Assembly (NCBI GenBank): GCA_033557465.1
Contig: CM066051.1
Coordinates: 101,161,026-101,225,025, forward strand
Origin: Ichthyophis bannanicus
Taxonomy: Eukaryota; Chordata; Amphibia; Gymnophiona; Ichthyophiidae
Direction: 5' to 3'
Length of the DNA: 64,000 nucleotides
The stretch's first letter is position 1. The number at the start of each line of letters is the position of its first letter. This document shows positions 51,152 through 60,908 of the stretch, one piece after another. The translations under genes and the position numbers were made by a program. Under the pieces are notes generated by a model. The model was not told the DNA's origin and made no database searches. It saw only the letters and a program-made list of their open reading frames with translations.

Positions 51152-52997
51152 CTATGACAGGTGGTCAGCCATAACATCCGATTCCTGGCTGCTGCAGGTG
51201 GTTCAAAGGGGCTACCTCTTACTTTTTCACCAGGTGCCTCCCCCCTACTTTCCAGGGGAGCCTCCCAGACCCCCTCTGCACAGGGACTTACTCCTTCAGG
51301 AGCTGCAAGGTCTGCTTCAAGAACGGGCTGTGGAGCCAGTACCCCGACACCTGTGGGGTCACGGGTTTTACTCGAGATACTTCCTGATTCCAAAGAGAAC
51401 AGGAGGCCTCAGACCCATTCTGGACCTACGCAACCTCAACAAGTTCCTGCAGCGGGAAAAGTTCAAGATGCTTACCCTTGGAACCCTACTGCCCTACCTC
51501 CAGCAGGGAGATTGGCTATGCTCCTTGGATCTAAAGGATGCTTATACACACATCCTTATTCATCCGGACCACCGGCAATATCTAAGATTTGTGGTGGCAG
51601 GGAATCATTATCAGTACCGCGTACTGCCCTTTGGACTGTCCTCCGCTCCCAGGGTATTCACGAAGTGCCTGGCAGTGGTGGCAGCCTTCCTGAGGCTTCA
51701 AGGCCTCTTTGTCTTTCCATACCTGGACGACTGGCTCATCCGGGCATCGTCTGCTCCAGAGGTTACTCAGGCCACTCAACGCACAGTGGCTCTGCTTCAG
51801 CACTTGGGCTTCGTCATAAACTTCGAAAAGTCCGCTTTGCTCCCCTCTCAGGATCTCGAGTTCATAGGGGCACGGCTGGACACTCTGCAGGCTCGTGCCT
51901 TCTTGCCTCTGGAACGGGCCAACAGGCTTATAGCTCTAGTCGGCAGGTTCAACAGCATGTCGCCGGTCTCTGCCAGACAGTTCCTGCAGCTGCTCGGGCA
52001 CATGGCCTCCACGGTCCATGTCACCCCGAATGCCCGTCTACATATGAGACCTGCTCAGTGGAGCCTTCGCACTCAATGGCATCAGGCCACAGGGAGGCTG
52101 TCGGACCTGATACAGATTTCCGACCGTCTGGTCTCCTCCCTGCAATGGTGGCTTCACCTGCCCAACCTGGTGCTCGGCATGACCTTTCAGTCTCCCCCAC
52201 CGTCCCGGGTGCTCACGACAGATGCCTCTCTCCTGGGATGGGGGGCGCATTGTTAAGGGACATGCACTCAAGGCCTTTGGACACCTTGGGAAGCCGCCCA
52301 GCAGATAAACTTCCTGGAGCTCCGGGCGATCCGCCTAGCTCTGCGGGCCTTCTCTCACCTCACGTTTTGTCAGTCCGTACTGGTGCAGACGGACAATCAG
52401 GTTGCAATGTTCTACGTGAACAAACAGGGGGGCACGGGCTCCCTCCTTCTATGCCAGGAGGCTCGGAGACTGTGCTCTTGGGCAGTCGGTCACGACATCC
52501 TCCTCAAGGCGGTTTACCTGCCAGGGCAGGACAATTGCCTGGCGGACAAACTGAGCCGGATTCTGCAGCCGCACGAATGGAGGTTGAACCCCGCAGTGGT
52601 CCAGCAGCTCTTCCGCCGGTGGGGCTCTCCCACCGTGGATCTCTTTGCCAGTCCCCTGAACCGGCAGCTTCCCAGGTTCTGCTCCCGGCACCCGCATCCG
52701 CTCAGAGTAGCGCCGGATGCTTTCCTCATCTCGTGGTCCACGGGTCTGCTGTATGCCTTCCCTACCACACCACTTGTGTCCCGGACATTGTTCAAAGTTG
52801 TCCAGGACAGGGCCTCCGTGATCCTGGTAGCGCCCCGGTGGCCGAGACAACCGTGGTTCCCTCTGCTTCTACAGCTAGCAGTGGACACCCCTCTTCCTCT
52901 GGGGTTTCGGCCCGATCTCCTGACCCAGGATCAGGGTACTCCTCTGCACCCCAACCTCCGGGCCCTGCACCTGATAGCCTGGCTGCTGAAAGGGTAG
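51140..52997 (+). pseudogene. DIRS-A3 RT-RNase H-methyltransferase, one stop
   Basis: It is read in the +1 frame relative to gag and overlaps its end. RT: GGLRPILDLRNLNKFL, LDLKDAYTHILIHP (motif A, near 51527), LPFGLSSAPRVFTK, YLDDWLIR (motif C, near 51720). RNase H: LTTDASLLGWGAHC, a TAA stop at 52254-52256, then INFLELRAIRLALRAF, QTDNQVAMFYVNKQGGTGS and NCLADKLSRIL. Dam-like methyltransferase: VDLFASPLNRQLPRF, PDAFLISWSTGLLYAFP, VILVAPRWPRQPW. All catalytic acidic residues are present; the stop alone breaks the frame. Confidence 0.85.
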
Positions 52998-54116
52998 TCC
53001 TAGCTCCGCTTCTGCTACCCCTGGAGGTGGAAGCCGTCGTCCTAGCGTCTTGGCGTCCCTCCACCCGGAAGTCTTACGCCCTTAAATGGCGTCGCTTCTC
53101 GATCTGGTGTTTTCAGCGATCTGAGGACCCCTTCGCCTGTTTAATATCGGTGGTACTGCAGTATTTGCTTCACCTCTCCGATCTAGGTCTCAAATCCAAC
53201 TCCTGTCAGAGTCCACCTCAGTGCTCTCTCCGCGCACCATTCACCGGTGGAAGGCCAGCCTCTTTCCTCGCACCCCTTGGTGGCGCATTTCCTTAGAGGC
53301 CTCCTCCTATTTAAACCTCCGTTGCGCCCTCCGGCCCCTGACTGGGACCTCAATGTGGTTCTGCAAAGGCTTACCTGTCCGCCTTTTGAACCCATGGCTA
53401 CCTGCCCTCTTCGTTTCCTCTCCTGGAAAACTCTCTTTTTGGTAGCCCTTACTTCCGCGAGGCGCGTAAGTGAGCTACAAGCCCTAGTGTCGGAGCCCCC
53501 GTACACTAGGTTCTACAGGAATAGGGTAGTCCTAAGGACCCACCCTAAGTTTCTTCCAAAGGTGGTCTCCCACTTTCACATCAACCAGGAGGTGGTTCTT
53601 CCGACCTTCTTTCCCAGGCTGCATACCAGCCGAGCTGAGTCTGTTCTGCATACCCTGGACTGTCGAAGAGCCTTGTCCTTCTACCTTGATCGTACGCGAG
53701 AGCATAGAAAAGCGGTCCAGCTTTTCGTATCTTTTGACCCCAATCGGTTGGGGGTACCTGTCTCTAAACGTACCCTGTCCATCTGGGTGGCCGACTGTAT
53801 CGCCTGGGCTTACGGGGCAGCCGGCCTCTCCTTGGAGAGGCGCGTCACGGCTCATCGTGTCCAGGCGAAGGCTGCGTCGGTGGCTCATCTTCGCTCTGTT
53901 CCATTGGCAGACATCTGCCGGGCCGCTACTTGGTCTACAAGCCAGACCTTTGCGGCTCATTACTGCCTGGAGAGGGAGTCCCACAGGGACAGTGCTTTCG
54001 GTCAGGCAGTCCTCCACATCTCTTTGAGGTTTAGGCAACTCCTACCCTCCGGCCCTGGTGTTGGGCTACCGGCCGGATTCGTATTCAGAGAAGATTCCTT
54101 CCCTCTGTACTGTTGA
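52951..54116 (+). pseudogene. DIRS-A3 tyrosine recombinase, one frameshift
   Basis: The N-terminal DNA-binding part (LASWRPSTRKSYALKWRRFS, VVLQYLLHLSDLGLKSNS) is in one frame. A shift near 53200 leads into an open frame to 54116. Catalytic region: Arg in LTSARRVSELQAL, then SKRTLSIWVADCIA, the HxxR box reading AHRVQAKAASVA, ADICRAATWS, and Tyr in FAAHYCLERES. The second catalytic Arg is Gln here (CAG), while A5 keeps HRVR. The enzyme is therefore probably inactive even without the shift. Confidence 0.8.
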
Positions 54117-54169
54117 GCTTGGGGGAGCTCTTTAGGCTTGAGGTCTCCGGTAGCCTTAAGCTTGGGAGT

Positions 54170-54268
54170 CCCATAAGTGAGGACTGACTTCCTGCTTGGT
54201 CCTGGAGAAAGAGTAGTTACTCACCTGTAACAGGTGTTCTCCAGGAGCAGCAGGAATCAGTCCTCACT
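54170..54268. repeat. DIRS-A3 internal complementary region
   Basis: CCCATAAGTGAGGACTGACT to GGTCCTGGAGAA is the inverse of the left end. AGAGTAGTTACTCACCTGTA to AGGAATCAGTCCTCACTA is the inverse of the right end. The two join at GAGAAAGAG, giving the predicted circle junction ACTACTCTTTCTCCAGG. Confidence 0.85.
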
Positions 54269-54352
54269 ACCCTCCCTCCTCCCCTTGGAGTTGCAGTCAT
54301 TTATTGCATAGCTTTGCTAACGTTTTTGCTGTCTTTCCGCTATGTCATCAGA

Positions 54353-54537
54353 CTGAGCAAGATGGCATCCCTGGGCGGGAAGGGGACCACGCATGCGCGC
54401 TGCAATTCCCAAAGGCTTTCTGCGAAAGCTGGGGAAAATTGCTCCGCGAGGGCTCCGTCGGCGCCGACGTCACCCATAAGTGAGGACTGATTCCTGCTGC
54501 TCCTGGAGAACACCTGTTACAGGTGAGTAACTACTCT
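54353..54537 (+). repeat. DIRS-A3 right inverted terminal repeat
   Basis: The inverse of 48832-49020, then the right-specific tail AACACCTGTTACAGGTGAGT AACTACTCT. Confidence 0.85.
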
Positions 54538-55279
54538 ATATGTGCAGCAGCATAGTGGCCAAGTACGAGAGGGCACAACGGTGAGGTTGCAAATGGGGCA
54601 CGGGGGGCTGAAGGCGGAACATGCAGTGGGGCAGCTGGGGCACAGGGTGGACCAGGCAGATGCCTAGGTGGCACATAGGAACAGAAAAACAGCAAGGCCG
54701 CAACTGACCAAGGGCAAACATGGCAACGAGTGTGTGACCCACAGTGTCCCAGTGGACATCACCCAGCAGGTACCCCAAAGGGCACATAACATTGACAGGC
54801 AGTGCCGGGGGGAAGCGCAGATGTCAATGTAGGCACCCCTACCCCAGACCGCACACCATAGGCAGCCGCCTACTGGCACACTGGATGGCCTGGGACTGTG
54901 CACCACCAGCATAAGGACGTCAGCATGGTGGTGGAGGGGGGGCAGTGGCATCTGCACACAGCACACCAAGGCCAAGCCCTGTTCAGGTGGGTGGCGTGCA
55001 GTGCAACAGACAAGGTCTGTCTAATGAACAGAAATGTTATCCCCAGGGAATAGCCTGCCTCTGTGGCAACAGTTTGGTGCAGTACACATAGCCAGTTTAT
55101 TCAGGGGCAGAAAGTCACAGGTTCGAGTCCAAGTTGTGGCTCCTGCAGACCATGTCCCCTCATTTTACCCTTACTAAGCTGCGGTAATAAAGACGGAATC
55201 TTTATTGAAGATAAAAGTAACACGCCATAAACACCTATATTGTACCCTACAGAGCACATACACCATAAACATGTGCAAT
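54538..55279. other. Unassigned intergenic sequence
   Basis: No coding found. A B-box-like CAGGTTCGAGTCC at 55118-55132 hints at a tRNA-derived SINE remnant, and TTACTAAGCTGCGGTAATAA near 55170 resembles a Harbinger-type MITE end. Neither has a partner. Confidence 0.3.
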
Positions 55280-55287
55280 CCCTAGAG

Positions 55288-56503
55288 CAGAATCTCCCAA
55301 CTCCAGTCCTGGAGGGCCAAACACCATTCAGGTTGTCAGGATGTCCCTAATAAATATGCATTTTATTTTTATTTATTTATTTATTTAACTTCTCTTATAT
55401 ACCGCGCTATTACAATATCAGTGCGGTTTACAATAAACAACATATTACTATGTGGGTGGGCCACATAGAGTTTACATTAAACAAGGTATTAGAACTTGGA
55501 TTCAACAGGGAATAAACATATCTACATCGTTATATACAGCATTAAATACAGTACAGTTCATGTATTGAGGTTGATGTCCCAAGTTATTCGGTGTGGGCCA
55601 GCTTAGTCTGGGTCTGCTTTTCAGTGTAAGTCTGGTCTAAGTAGGTTGAATGGTCTGATGTTGTACAGGTTATGTTGTTGGCTTCCGGGTAGTATCTCAC
55701 AAATAGGTAATGCTTAAGTGCTTTCCGGAATTGGGATTGGCTAGAAATGATACGCATGTCTGCTGGGAGTGTATTCCAGGCCGAGGGAGCACAGATTGAG
55801 AAAGCTCTGTTAGAGGTTGTCTTTGTGCAGGTGGTCATTTGTTTAGGAATCAGCAATGTGCTGGCCATTATAGCTCGTTTGGTTCTATATGAATGTGAAT
55901 AGTGAATCAGTTCTTTGATGGCTGGGGAAGATTGATTGTGCAGGGCTTTGAAGGTAGTGATTAGAATCTTGTATAATAGTCTTGCTTGAACGGGTAGCCA
56001 GTGCAGATTTATCAGAATTGGGGTGATATGGTTCATTCGTGGTGTCCCAGTCAGTACTCTTGCTGCAGAGTTCATTGCCATTTGGAGTGGGTGAAGAGTT
56101 GCCTTTGGAAGCCCATATAGGATACTGTTAGCGTAGTCGAAATGTGGGAGAACCAATGCCTGGTAGATTGTTCGGAAGTCATTGTGGTCTAGTAGTGGTC
56201 GGAGATGACGGAGAGTTCGTATTTTGTGATATATTTTTACCGTGTTTTTTATATGTGCTTTCATATCTAGTCTCTGGTCTAGGGTGATACCGAGGTAGCG
56301 GATTGAAGATTTGGTTGTCAGTTCTGCATTCTTGACTTTTAATGTTATTGGTGGGATGAAGGCTTGGTTTTTTGTAACGAAGAGGACGTCTGTCTTGGTG
56401 CACTGCCCCCATTGTATACAAATGTATCCATGCATATTCATTAGGGACAGCATGAAAACCTGAATCGTGTTTGGCACATCAGGACCGGAGGTGGGAACCT
56501 CTG
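55288..56503. mobile_element. hAT-type MITE split by an L2 LINE
   Basis: The left arm (CAGAATCTCCCAACTCCAGT, CAGGTTGTCAGGATGTCCCT) and right arm (AGGGACAGCATGAAAACCTG to CCTCTG) are inverted repeats of about 70 bp. Flanking octamers CCCTAGAG (55280-55287) and CCCTCGAG (56504-56511) differ at one base, fitting the 8 bp duplication and CAG-type ends of hAT elements. The L2 copy occupies the centre. Confidence 0.7.
55364..56404 (-). mobile_element. L2-type LINE 3' part, ORF2 C-terminus
   Basis: On the minus strand a frame of over 270 codons encodes the RT thumb and C-terminal region: TDVLFVTKNQAFIPP, IRYLGITLDQRLDMKAHI, VLPHFDYANSILYGLP, AARVLTGTPRMNHITPIL, LHWLPVQARLLYKI, SAWNTLPADMRI and FRKALKHYLF. 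The wording is that of L2-clade LINEs. Motif A and the FADD box lie in the truncated 5' part. The 3' end is TTTAT-rich with a GCGGTTTACAATAAAC block. The frame is largely open, so the insertion is fairly young. Confidence 0.85.
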
Positions 56504-56511
56504 CCCTCGAG

Positions 56512-58427
56512 CAGCGGCCGACAGGGGTGCAAACACCCACAGGCCCCACTGTGCACTGGCTCATGGAGAGTCAGGCTGTTGGGCCCTGCGCACAGCAGCA
56601 TCTATCAATACTAGCACCTGCATACCTTAGCAATGACGTCTTAAACGTGGAAACACATTTCACATATATCAAAAGGTTGCTATGAATAATGTCAGATAAC
56701 AAATCCTAAGTTGAACACAATTTGCTGACAGGGATTCATCATATCAACCTTTCTGATATCTGTGGAGTGTGTTCCAGGTTTTGCTTCTGACAGTGTGTAA
56801 CTTCCCCGGGGAGTGACCCTAACGGTATTGAGTACCATAGCAATGCCTGCACTGTGCCCAGAACTGATGTGGCGGCCAGGGCCGCCAACCACCTCCATAT
56901 TTACACAATTCTGAAATAGGTGTGATAGTGTGTGTATGTCTACCCCGTGTTATGTGGCTGCCTACACCTTACTGAGCCCACAATGCTTGCACTGTTTCCA
57001 GTGTTAGCCTGCCAATGTGCATAATGAGGAGCAAAGTATTGTGGGTATGGCCCAGACAGGGCGGATTGGCCAGGATGCATCTGCACAGGGTGGAGAGCAA
57101 TGGCTGGGACACTGTAGTGCTCGACCACCACCTGCATGGACAGGGTGGCCACAGCATGTCATGCTGGGGGGGGGGGTCACTCTCACCCTGACCAAGCAGT
57201 GACCATGGCATGTCTATGTTCCCACATAGTGCCACACATTATTTGTTTCCAGTGATACCTGTGTGTTCCTGGTTCTGGGGCCCAATCACGGAGATACCTA
57301 CTTGGTGTCTGTACTGTGCATCCCGCCTCTGGGTGCACAGGGTTTCCCCTGTGAGCATGCACTATGGACTGGTTAGTGGGCTGTCTGAAGTTCATCTGTG
57401 CATAGTGGGAACACCTTACAGGATGCTGCAGGTGCAGTCTGACTGTGCTGTCTGTTGATGAATGGCAGACTGTGGCGTGGAGCAGTTGAGCCTTCCTCTG
57501 TCTACCCCAAGCAGCATTGCTGGTCTGCAATGGTCACAAATATGGCACTGGCCCAGCAGCCCTGGAGGGCTGTCATCCGCCAGCAGGACTGTGGTTGCTG
57601 GTACTACAGCCCTTCTGCTGGGTGAAGGCACCTGTCTCACCACACCCTCATCTACAAACAGGGTGATTGAGGCCCCTTGGGGTATATAGTGCATACTACC
57701 CATAGTGGCAGTGCTACATCGCCCTCATGCAAGTCTAGACTCCCCACTGCCCTGCTAACAGGTACCCATGGCAGCCAGACCTTAACACCGGGTACACACT
57801 AATCTGGGTGGTGTCCAGTTCCACAGGGCCATATGTGATTACAGAACACAGCTGGAACAGATGTACCCTCAACTGCACTGCTGAGAACATCTGTCACACA
57901 CAGGCAGTGCTGAGGATGTGCAGCAGGATCTATCTCTAGCACCCCATGTACTGTGGACCTAGTGCTGGGTGCCCACCCTATCCCTCAGGGTGAACACAGA
58001 ACCTGCACAATGGCATGGTCTGTAGCTACTCTGTGCCAGTATCACACACTGTCAGTCCATCTTACCACGCTGCAGTCCTGGAGAGGTGCAGACCCCATTT
58101 GGTGGTCAGCTGTAGGCCGCTGTTCTGCATGTGCAATGCATCATGGGTGCCGGTGGGGTTACCCTATCCTGGCACACAGAGCAGACGGTTTGTGCGGTGA
58201 CCTGCAGTCCTTTTGTACCCAGCCATTGCTATGCAACAAGCCATAGTGGTATAGCCTACTGGTTAGTACGCTGACATTCTAGGCAGAGGTCATGGGTTTG
58301 ATTCCTCATTGTTACCTCCTGTCCAAGGCAGATATTTTGCTTGCCTGTGACAGTCATATCTTTGCAGATCTGTGCTGCCAGCCACACAGTACCCTCACCA
58401 CAGTTGGCAACAATCCTTATGAGGCAT
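56512..58427. other. Unassigned intergenic sequence
   Basis: Open stretches on both strands are short and show no family resemblance. A G run occurs at 57168. Base composition resembles the Harbinger interior at 38-40 kb, but no homologous gene could be followed. Confidence 0.3.
58240..58315 (+). repeat. tRNA-like sequence, probably SINE remnant
   Basis: GTGGTATAGCCTACTGGTTA G has an A-box-like form and GGTTTGATTCC 50 bases later is B-box-like, as in tRNA-derived SINE heads. A proper acceptor stem does not form by eye, so I do not call a tRNA gene. Confidence 0.35.
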
Positions 58428-58435
58428 TACAAGGC

Positions 58436-58565
58436 TCCTAATTAGGCACAGTACAAGGTGCGTTATAAGGTACCTTATGAGGCACAGTACAAGGCACATT
58501 ATAGGGCACCTTATTAGGCACAGTACAAGGCACGTTAAGGCACATGCCTTCTACTGTGCCTAGTA
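58436..58565. repeat. Minisatellite, about 36 bp unit, three copies
   Basis: The unit GGCACAGTACAAGGYRCRTT followed by ATARGGYACCTTATKAG repeats at about 58444, 58480 and 58515, with a decayed fourth copy. Units contain short palindromes (AAGGTACCTT). It ends ten bases before DIRS-A4. Confidence 0.65.
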
Positions 58566-58575
58566 AAGTGCCTTC

Positions 58576-58760
58576 TTCTCCAGGACCAAGCAGGAAGTCA
58601 GTCCTCACATATGGGTGACGTCGGCGCCGACGGAGCCCTCGCGGAGCAATTTCCCCAGCTTTCAAAGAAAGCCTTTGGGAATTGCAGCGCACATGCGCGG
58701 TCCCCTTCCTGCCCAAGGGTGCCATCTTGCTCAGTCTTCTTTTTTCCGCGGAGCCCTACA
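58576..58760 (+). repeat. DIRS-A4 left inverted terminal repeat
   Basis: CTTCTCCAGGACCAAGCAGG, GGTGACGTCGGCGCCGACGG and GCCATCTTGCTCAGTCTTCT match A3 nearly base for base; CATATGGG replaces CTTATGGG. Confidence 0.85.
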
Positions 58761-58985
58761 GACGCTGTTTGTATTCACCGCTGAAAAAGTTGATTTTCTC
58801 TCTTATTATTTATTCTTTTTCGGTTCGACACCGGATCCTTTTTCCCGCCCAGACCCGCTACGCCGGTATCGGGTCCGTTTCTTTATTATTCGGTTTTTTG
58901 TCCTTCGTGACAAGCGTTCGTGCCATTTTTTTCCTTTTCACTGGCAGCCCTGTCTTTTGACCTCGCGGGGGCCCTTTTTCCCTCG

Positions 58986-60908
58986 ATGGCTGCCAGCGGG
59001 TTTAAGAAGTGTGATCGCTGTAAGAAACTCATGTCTCTTACCGACACACACGACTGCTGCCTCGGACCCGATCATGACCCGATGATCTGTGGTCCGTGTG
59101 GCAAAATGTCCTCAAAAGCGTTGAGGAGTCGGCAGCATCAGCGAGAACGAATCTTCTCTGACTCCGCGTCCGGCCGGGCCCGGACCTCGTCAGAGGCTTC
59201 GACGTCCCGGAACTCCGGTCCTGAGCATCATCGGAGTTCCTCTGAGCGGGGGTCTCCTACCCGGGAACATCATAGGAAGAAAAAACCCACGAGGGCGGCG
59301 TCGGCGGACGCTCCTGGTTCCTCGAGGGCCAGGTCGCATAGCCCCGACAGCCGTCCCGGGTCCTCGGAGTCGGAGAGGCCTTCGAAACATCCTCGTCTCG
59401 AGATGGAGTCGCCTGGACACATGAGTACTGTGGTCCTCGTGGACTCGCCTCCGAAGGAGCTGACGTCGGGCCCAACGCCGTCGGGGCCCGAGTCAGGGGC
59501 TGCTGGGTCTCCTGAGCTTGGACTCAGGTTGACGGCCTTGGAGAGCAGTTTAGCTGCCTTCATGGACCAGCAGTGGGCATTGATCGCTGGCCTTGCCAAT
59601 GCGTCTGCCCCGGCCACTGGGACGTCGACGTCCAAGTCGACCCCGGAGACCGAGCCAATCCTCGAGTCCATCCGAGCTCGAGTCGATCCTCGGTTGCGGT
59701 CTCCCTCGGCCTCCCGTTCGGGACCGAGGTCGTCGACGCCGACTCCTTCGGCGTCGGAGCAGAGGGCATCGGTGCCCGCCCGACCGGAGCCACTCGAATC
59801 CTCCTCCGCGGAGTCCGACTGGGAATCGGAGGACGAAGAGTCCCCTGGTAGTATTCGGACTCGGTGTGTCCCATCGGACTCGCCCGAGTCCGAACCTCGG
59901 AGACGGTCCCCCCCGGAGGACACCCGGTTCTCGGATTTCGTGCGGGATATGGCCAAGGCCTTGGCATTCCCCGCGGATCCCGAGGAGGAGCCTCGAGCCG
60001 AGGAGCTCGATGCCCTCCAGTATGATTCTCCCCCGAAGGAGACCTTTACTGTACCGGTTCCTCCGATGCTGGAACGACTTCTCTTCCGCATGTGGGAGAA
60101 CCCGGCGTCGGCGCCGGTGTTAAGCAAGCGGGTCGATTCCATTTATCGAGTCCGCAAGAGCCCCGGCTTCCAAAAGGCACAACTACCGCACCATTCCATG
60201 GTGGTGGAATCGGCCATGCATAGACTCAAGAGTCAAAAAATGCACTCCTCGGTGCCTCCCGGCAGGGAGGCCCAGAGCCTGGATGCCCTCGGTAGAAAGT
60301 GTTTCCAGGGCTCTATGCTTGCTTGTCGAGTCCAGACCTACCACCTCTATATGGGCATGTATCTCCGAGATCTGGCAAAGGAAATTGCCGGGTTCTCGGC
60401 TGGTCTCTCCGAGGAACCTTTGCAGAGGTTCCAAGCCTTGTCCACTGGGATTCGAGAGTGCTCGAAGTTTATCTCTCGGGCAGCCTACGATGGCTTTGAA
60501 GCATCGGCTCGAGTAGCCGGAGCCGGCATCGGTGCCTGCCGACAGGCTTGGCTTCAGTCATCCGACCTCGAGCCATGGGTCCAGGACAAGTTGGTCGATG
60601 TCCCCTGCAGAGGTGAAAACCTCTTTGGCAAACCCATGGCTGAAAAGGCTGCACAAATCGAGACCGAGACTCTGACCAGAACTAGGCTGTCCAGAAAAAC
60701 CTCTGCCCCTTCTCAGAAGAAGAAGGGCTCGGGGAAAAAGCCCTTTTACCCGAGGAAGGCGGCTGCCTATAAATACTACCCTCAGTATCAGGCCTCAGCA
60801 GCTCCCCAAAAGGGTCAGCAGGCCAAGGGACGGGGTAATGGGTCCCGTAGGCAGCAGGCCCCCAAGCCCACTACACCGACCCCTGCTCAGCAGGGTGGGG
60901 GTTTTTGA
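58986..60908 (+). CDS. DIRS-A4 gag-like ORF1, intact
   Basis: 640 codons from the ATG homologous to A3; an upstream in-frame ATG at 58920 is less likely. Compared with A3 the Cys cluster lacks one CxxC step (HDCCLGPDH for HDCCLHCLGPEH). The conserved domain is the same (TRFSDFVRDMAKALAF, TVPVPPMLERLLFRMWE, GSMLACRVQTYHLYMGMYL). The stop again lies in GGTTTTTGAC with ORF2 in the +1 frame. An intact frame of this length next to a truncated ORF2 points to recent insertion. Confidence 0.85.
   Translation: MAASGFKKCDRCKKLMSLTDTHDCCLGPDHDPMICGPCGKMSSKALRSRQHQRERIFSDSASGRARTSSEASTSRNSGPEHHRSSSERGSPTREHHRKKKPTRAASADAPGSSRARSHSPDSRPGSSESERPSKHPRLEMESPGHMSTVVLVDSPPKELTSGPTPSGPESGAAGSPELGLRLTALESSLAAFMDQQWALIAGLANASAPATGTSTSKSTPETEPILESIRARVDPRLRSPSASRSGPRSSTPTPSASEQRASVPARPEPLESSSAESDWESEDEESPGSIRTRCVPSDSPESEPRRRSPPEDTRFSDFVRDMAKALAFPADPEEEPRAEELDALQYDSPPKETFTVPVPPMLERLLFRMWENPASAPVLSKRVDSIYRVRKSPGFQKAQLPHHSMVVESAMHRLKSQKMHSSVPPGREAQSLDALGRKCFQGSMLACRVQTYHLYMGMYLRDLAKEIAGFSAGLSEEPLQRFQALSTGIRECSKFISRAAYDGFEASARVAGAGIGACRQAWLQSSDLEPWVQDKLVDVPCRGENLFGKPMAEKAAQIETETLTRTRLSRKTSAPSQKKKGSGKKPFYPRKAAAYKYYPQYQASAAPQKGQQAKGRGNGSRRQQAPKPTTPTPAQQGGGF

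Larger units (their letters stand above)
48832..54537 (+). mobile_element. DIRS-A copy A3, full length and nearly intact
   Basis: The 5.7 kb element has left repeat 48832-49020, gag 49223-51151, RT-RNase H-methyltransferase to 52997, recombinase to 54116, ICR 54170-54268, a spacer and right repeat 54353-54537. Damage is limited: one in-frame stop in ORF2, one frameshift in the recombinase and an in-frame deletion of about 60 bp at the ORF2 start relative to A4. It is the reference copy for family A here. Confidence 0.9.

Noticed and set aside
51161..53296. 711-codon open frame overlapping DIRS-A3 ORF2
   Set aside because: It runs out of frame through RT and RNase H, whose motifs are in the neighbouring frame. 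Only its last part (52951-53210) is real, as the recombinase N-terminus.
58240..58315. tRNA gene
   Set aside because: Only box-like motifs are present; no convincing acceptor stem or anticodon arm by eye. Treated as a SINE-like remnant.
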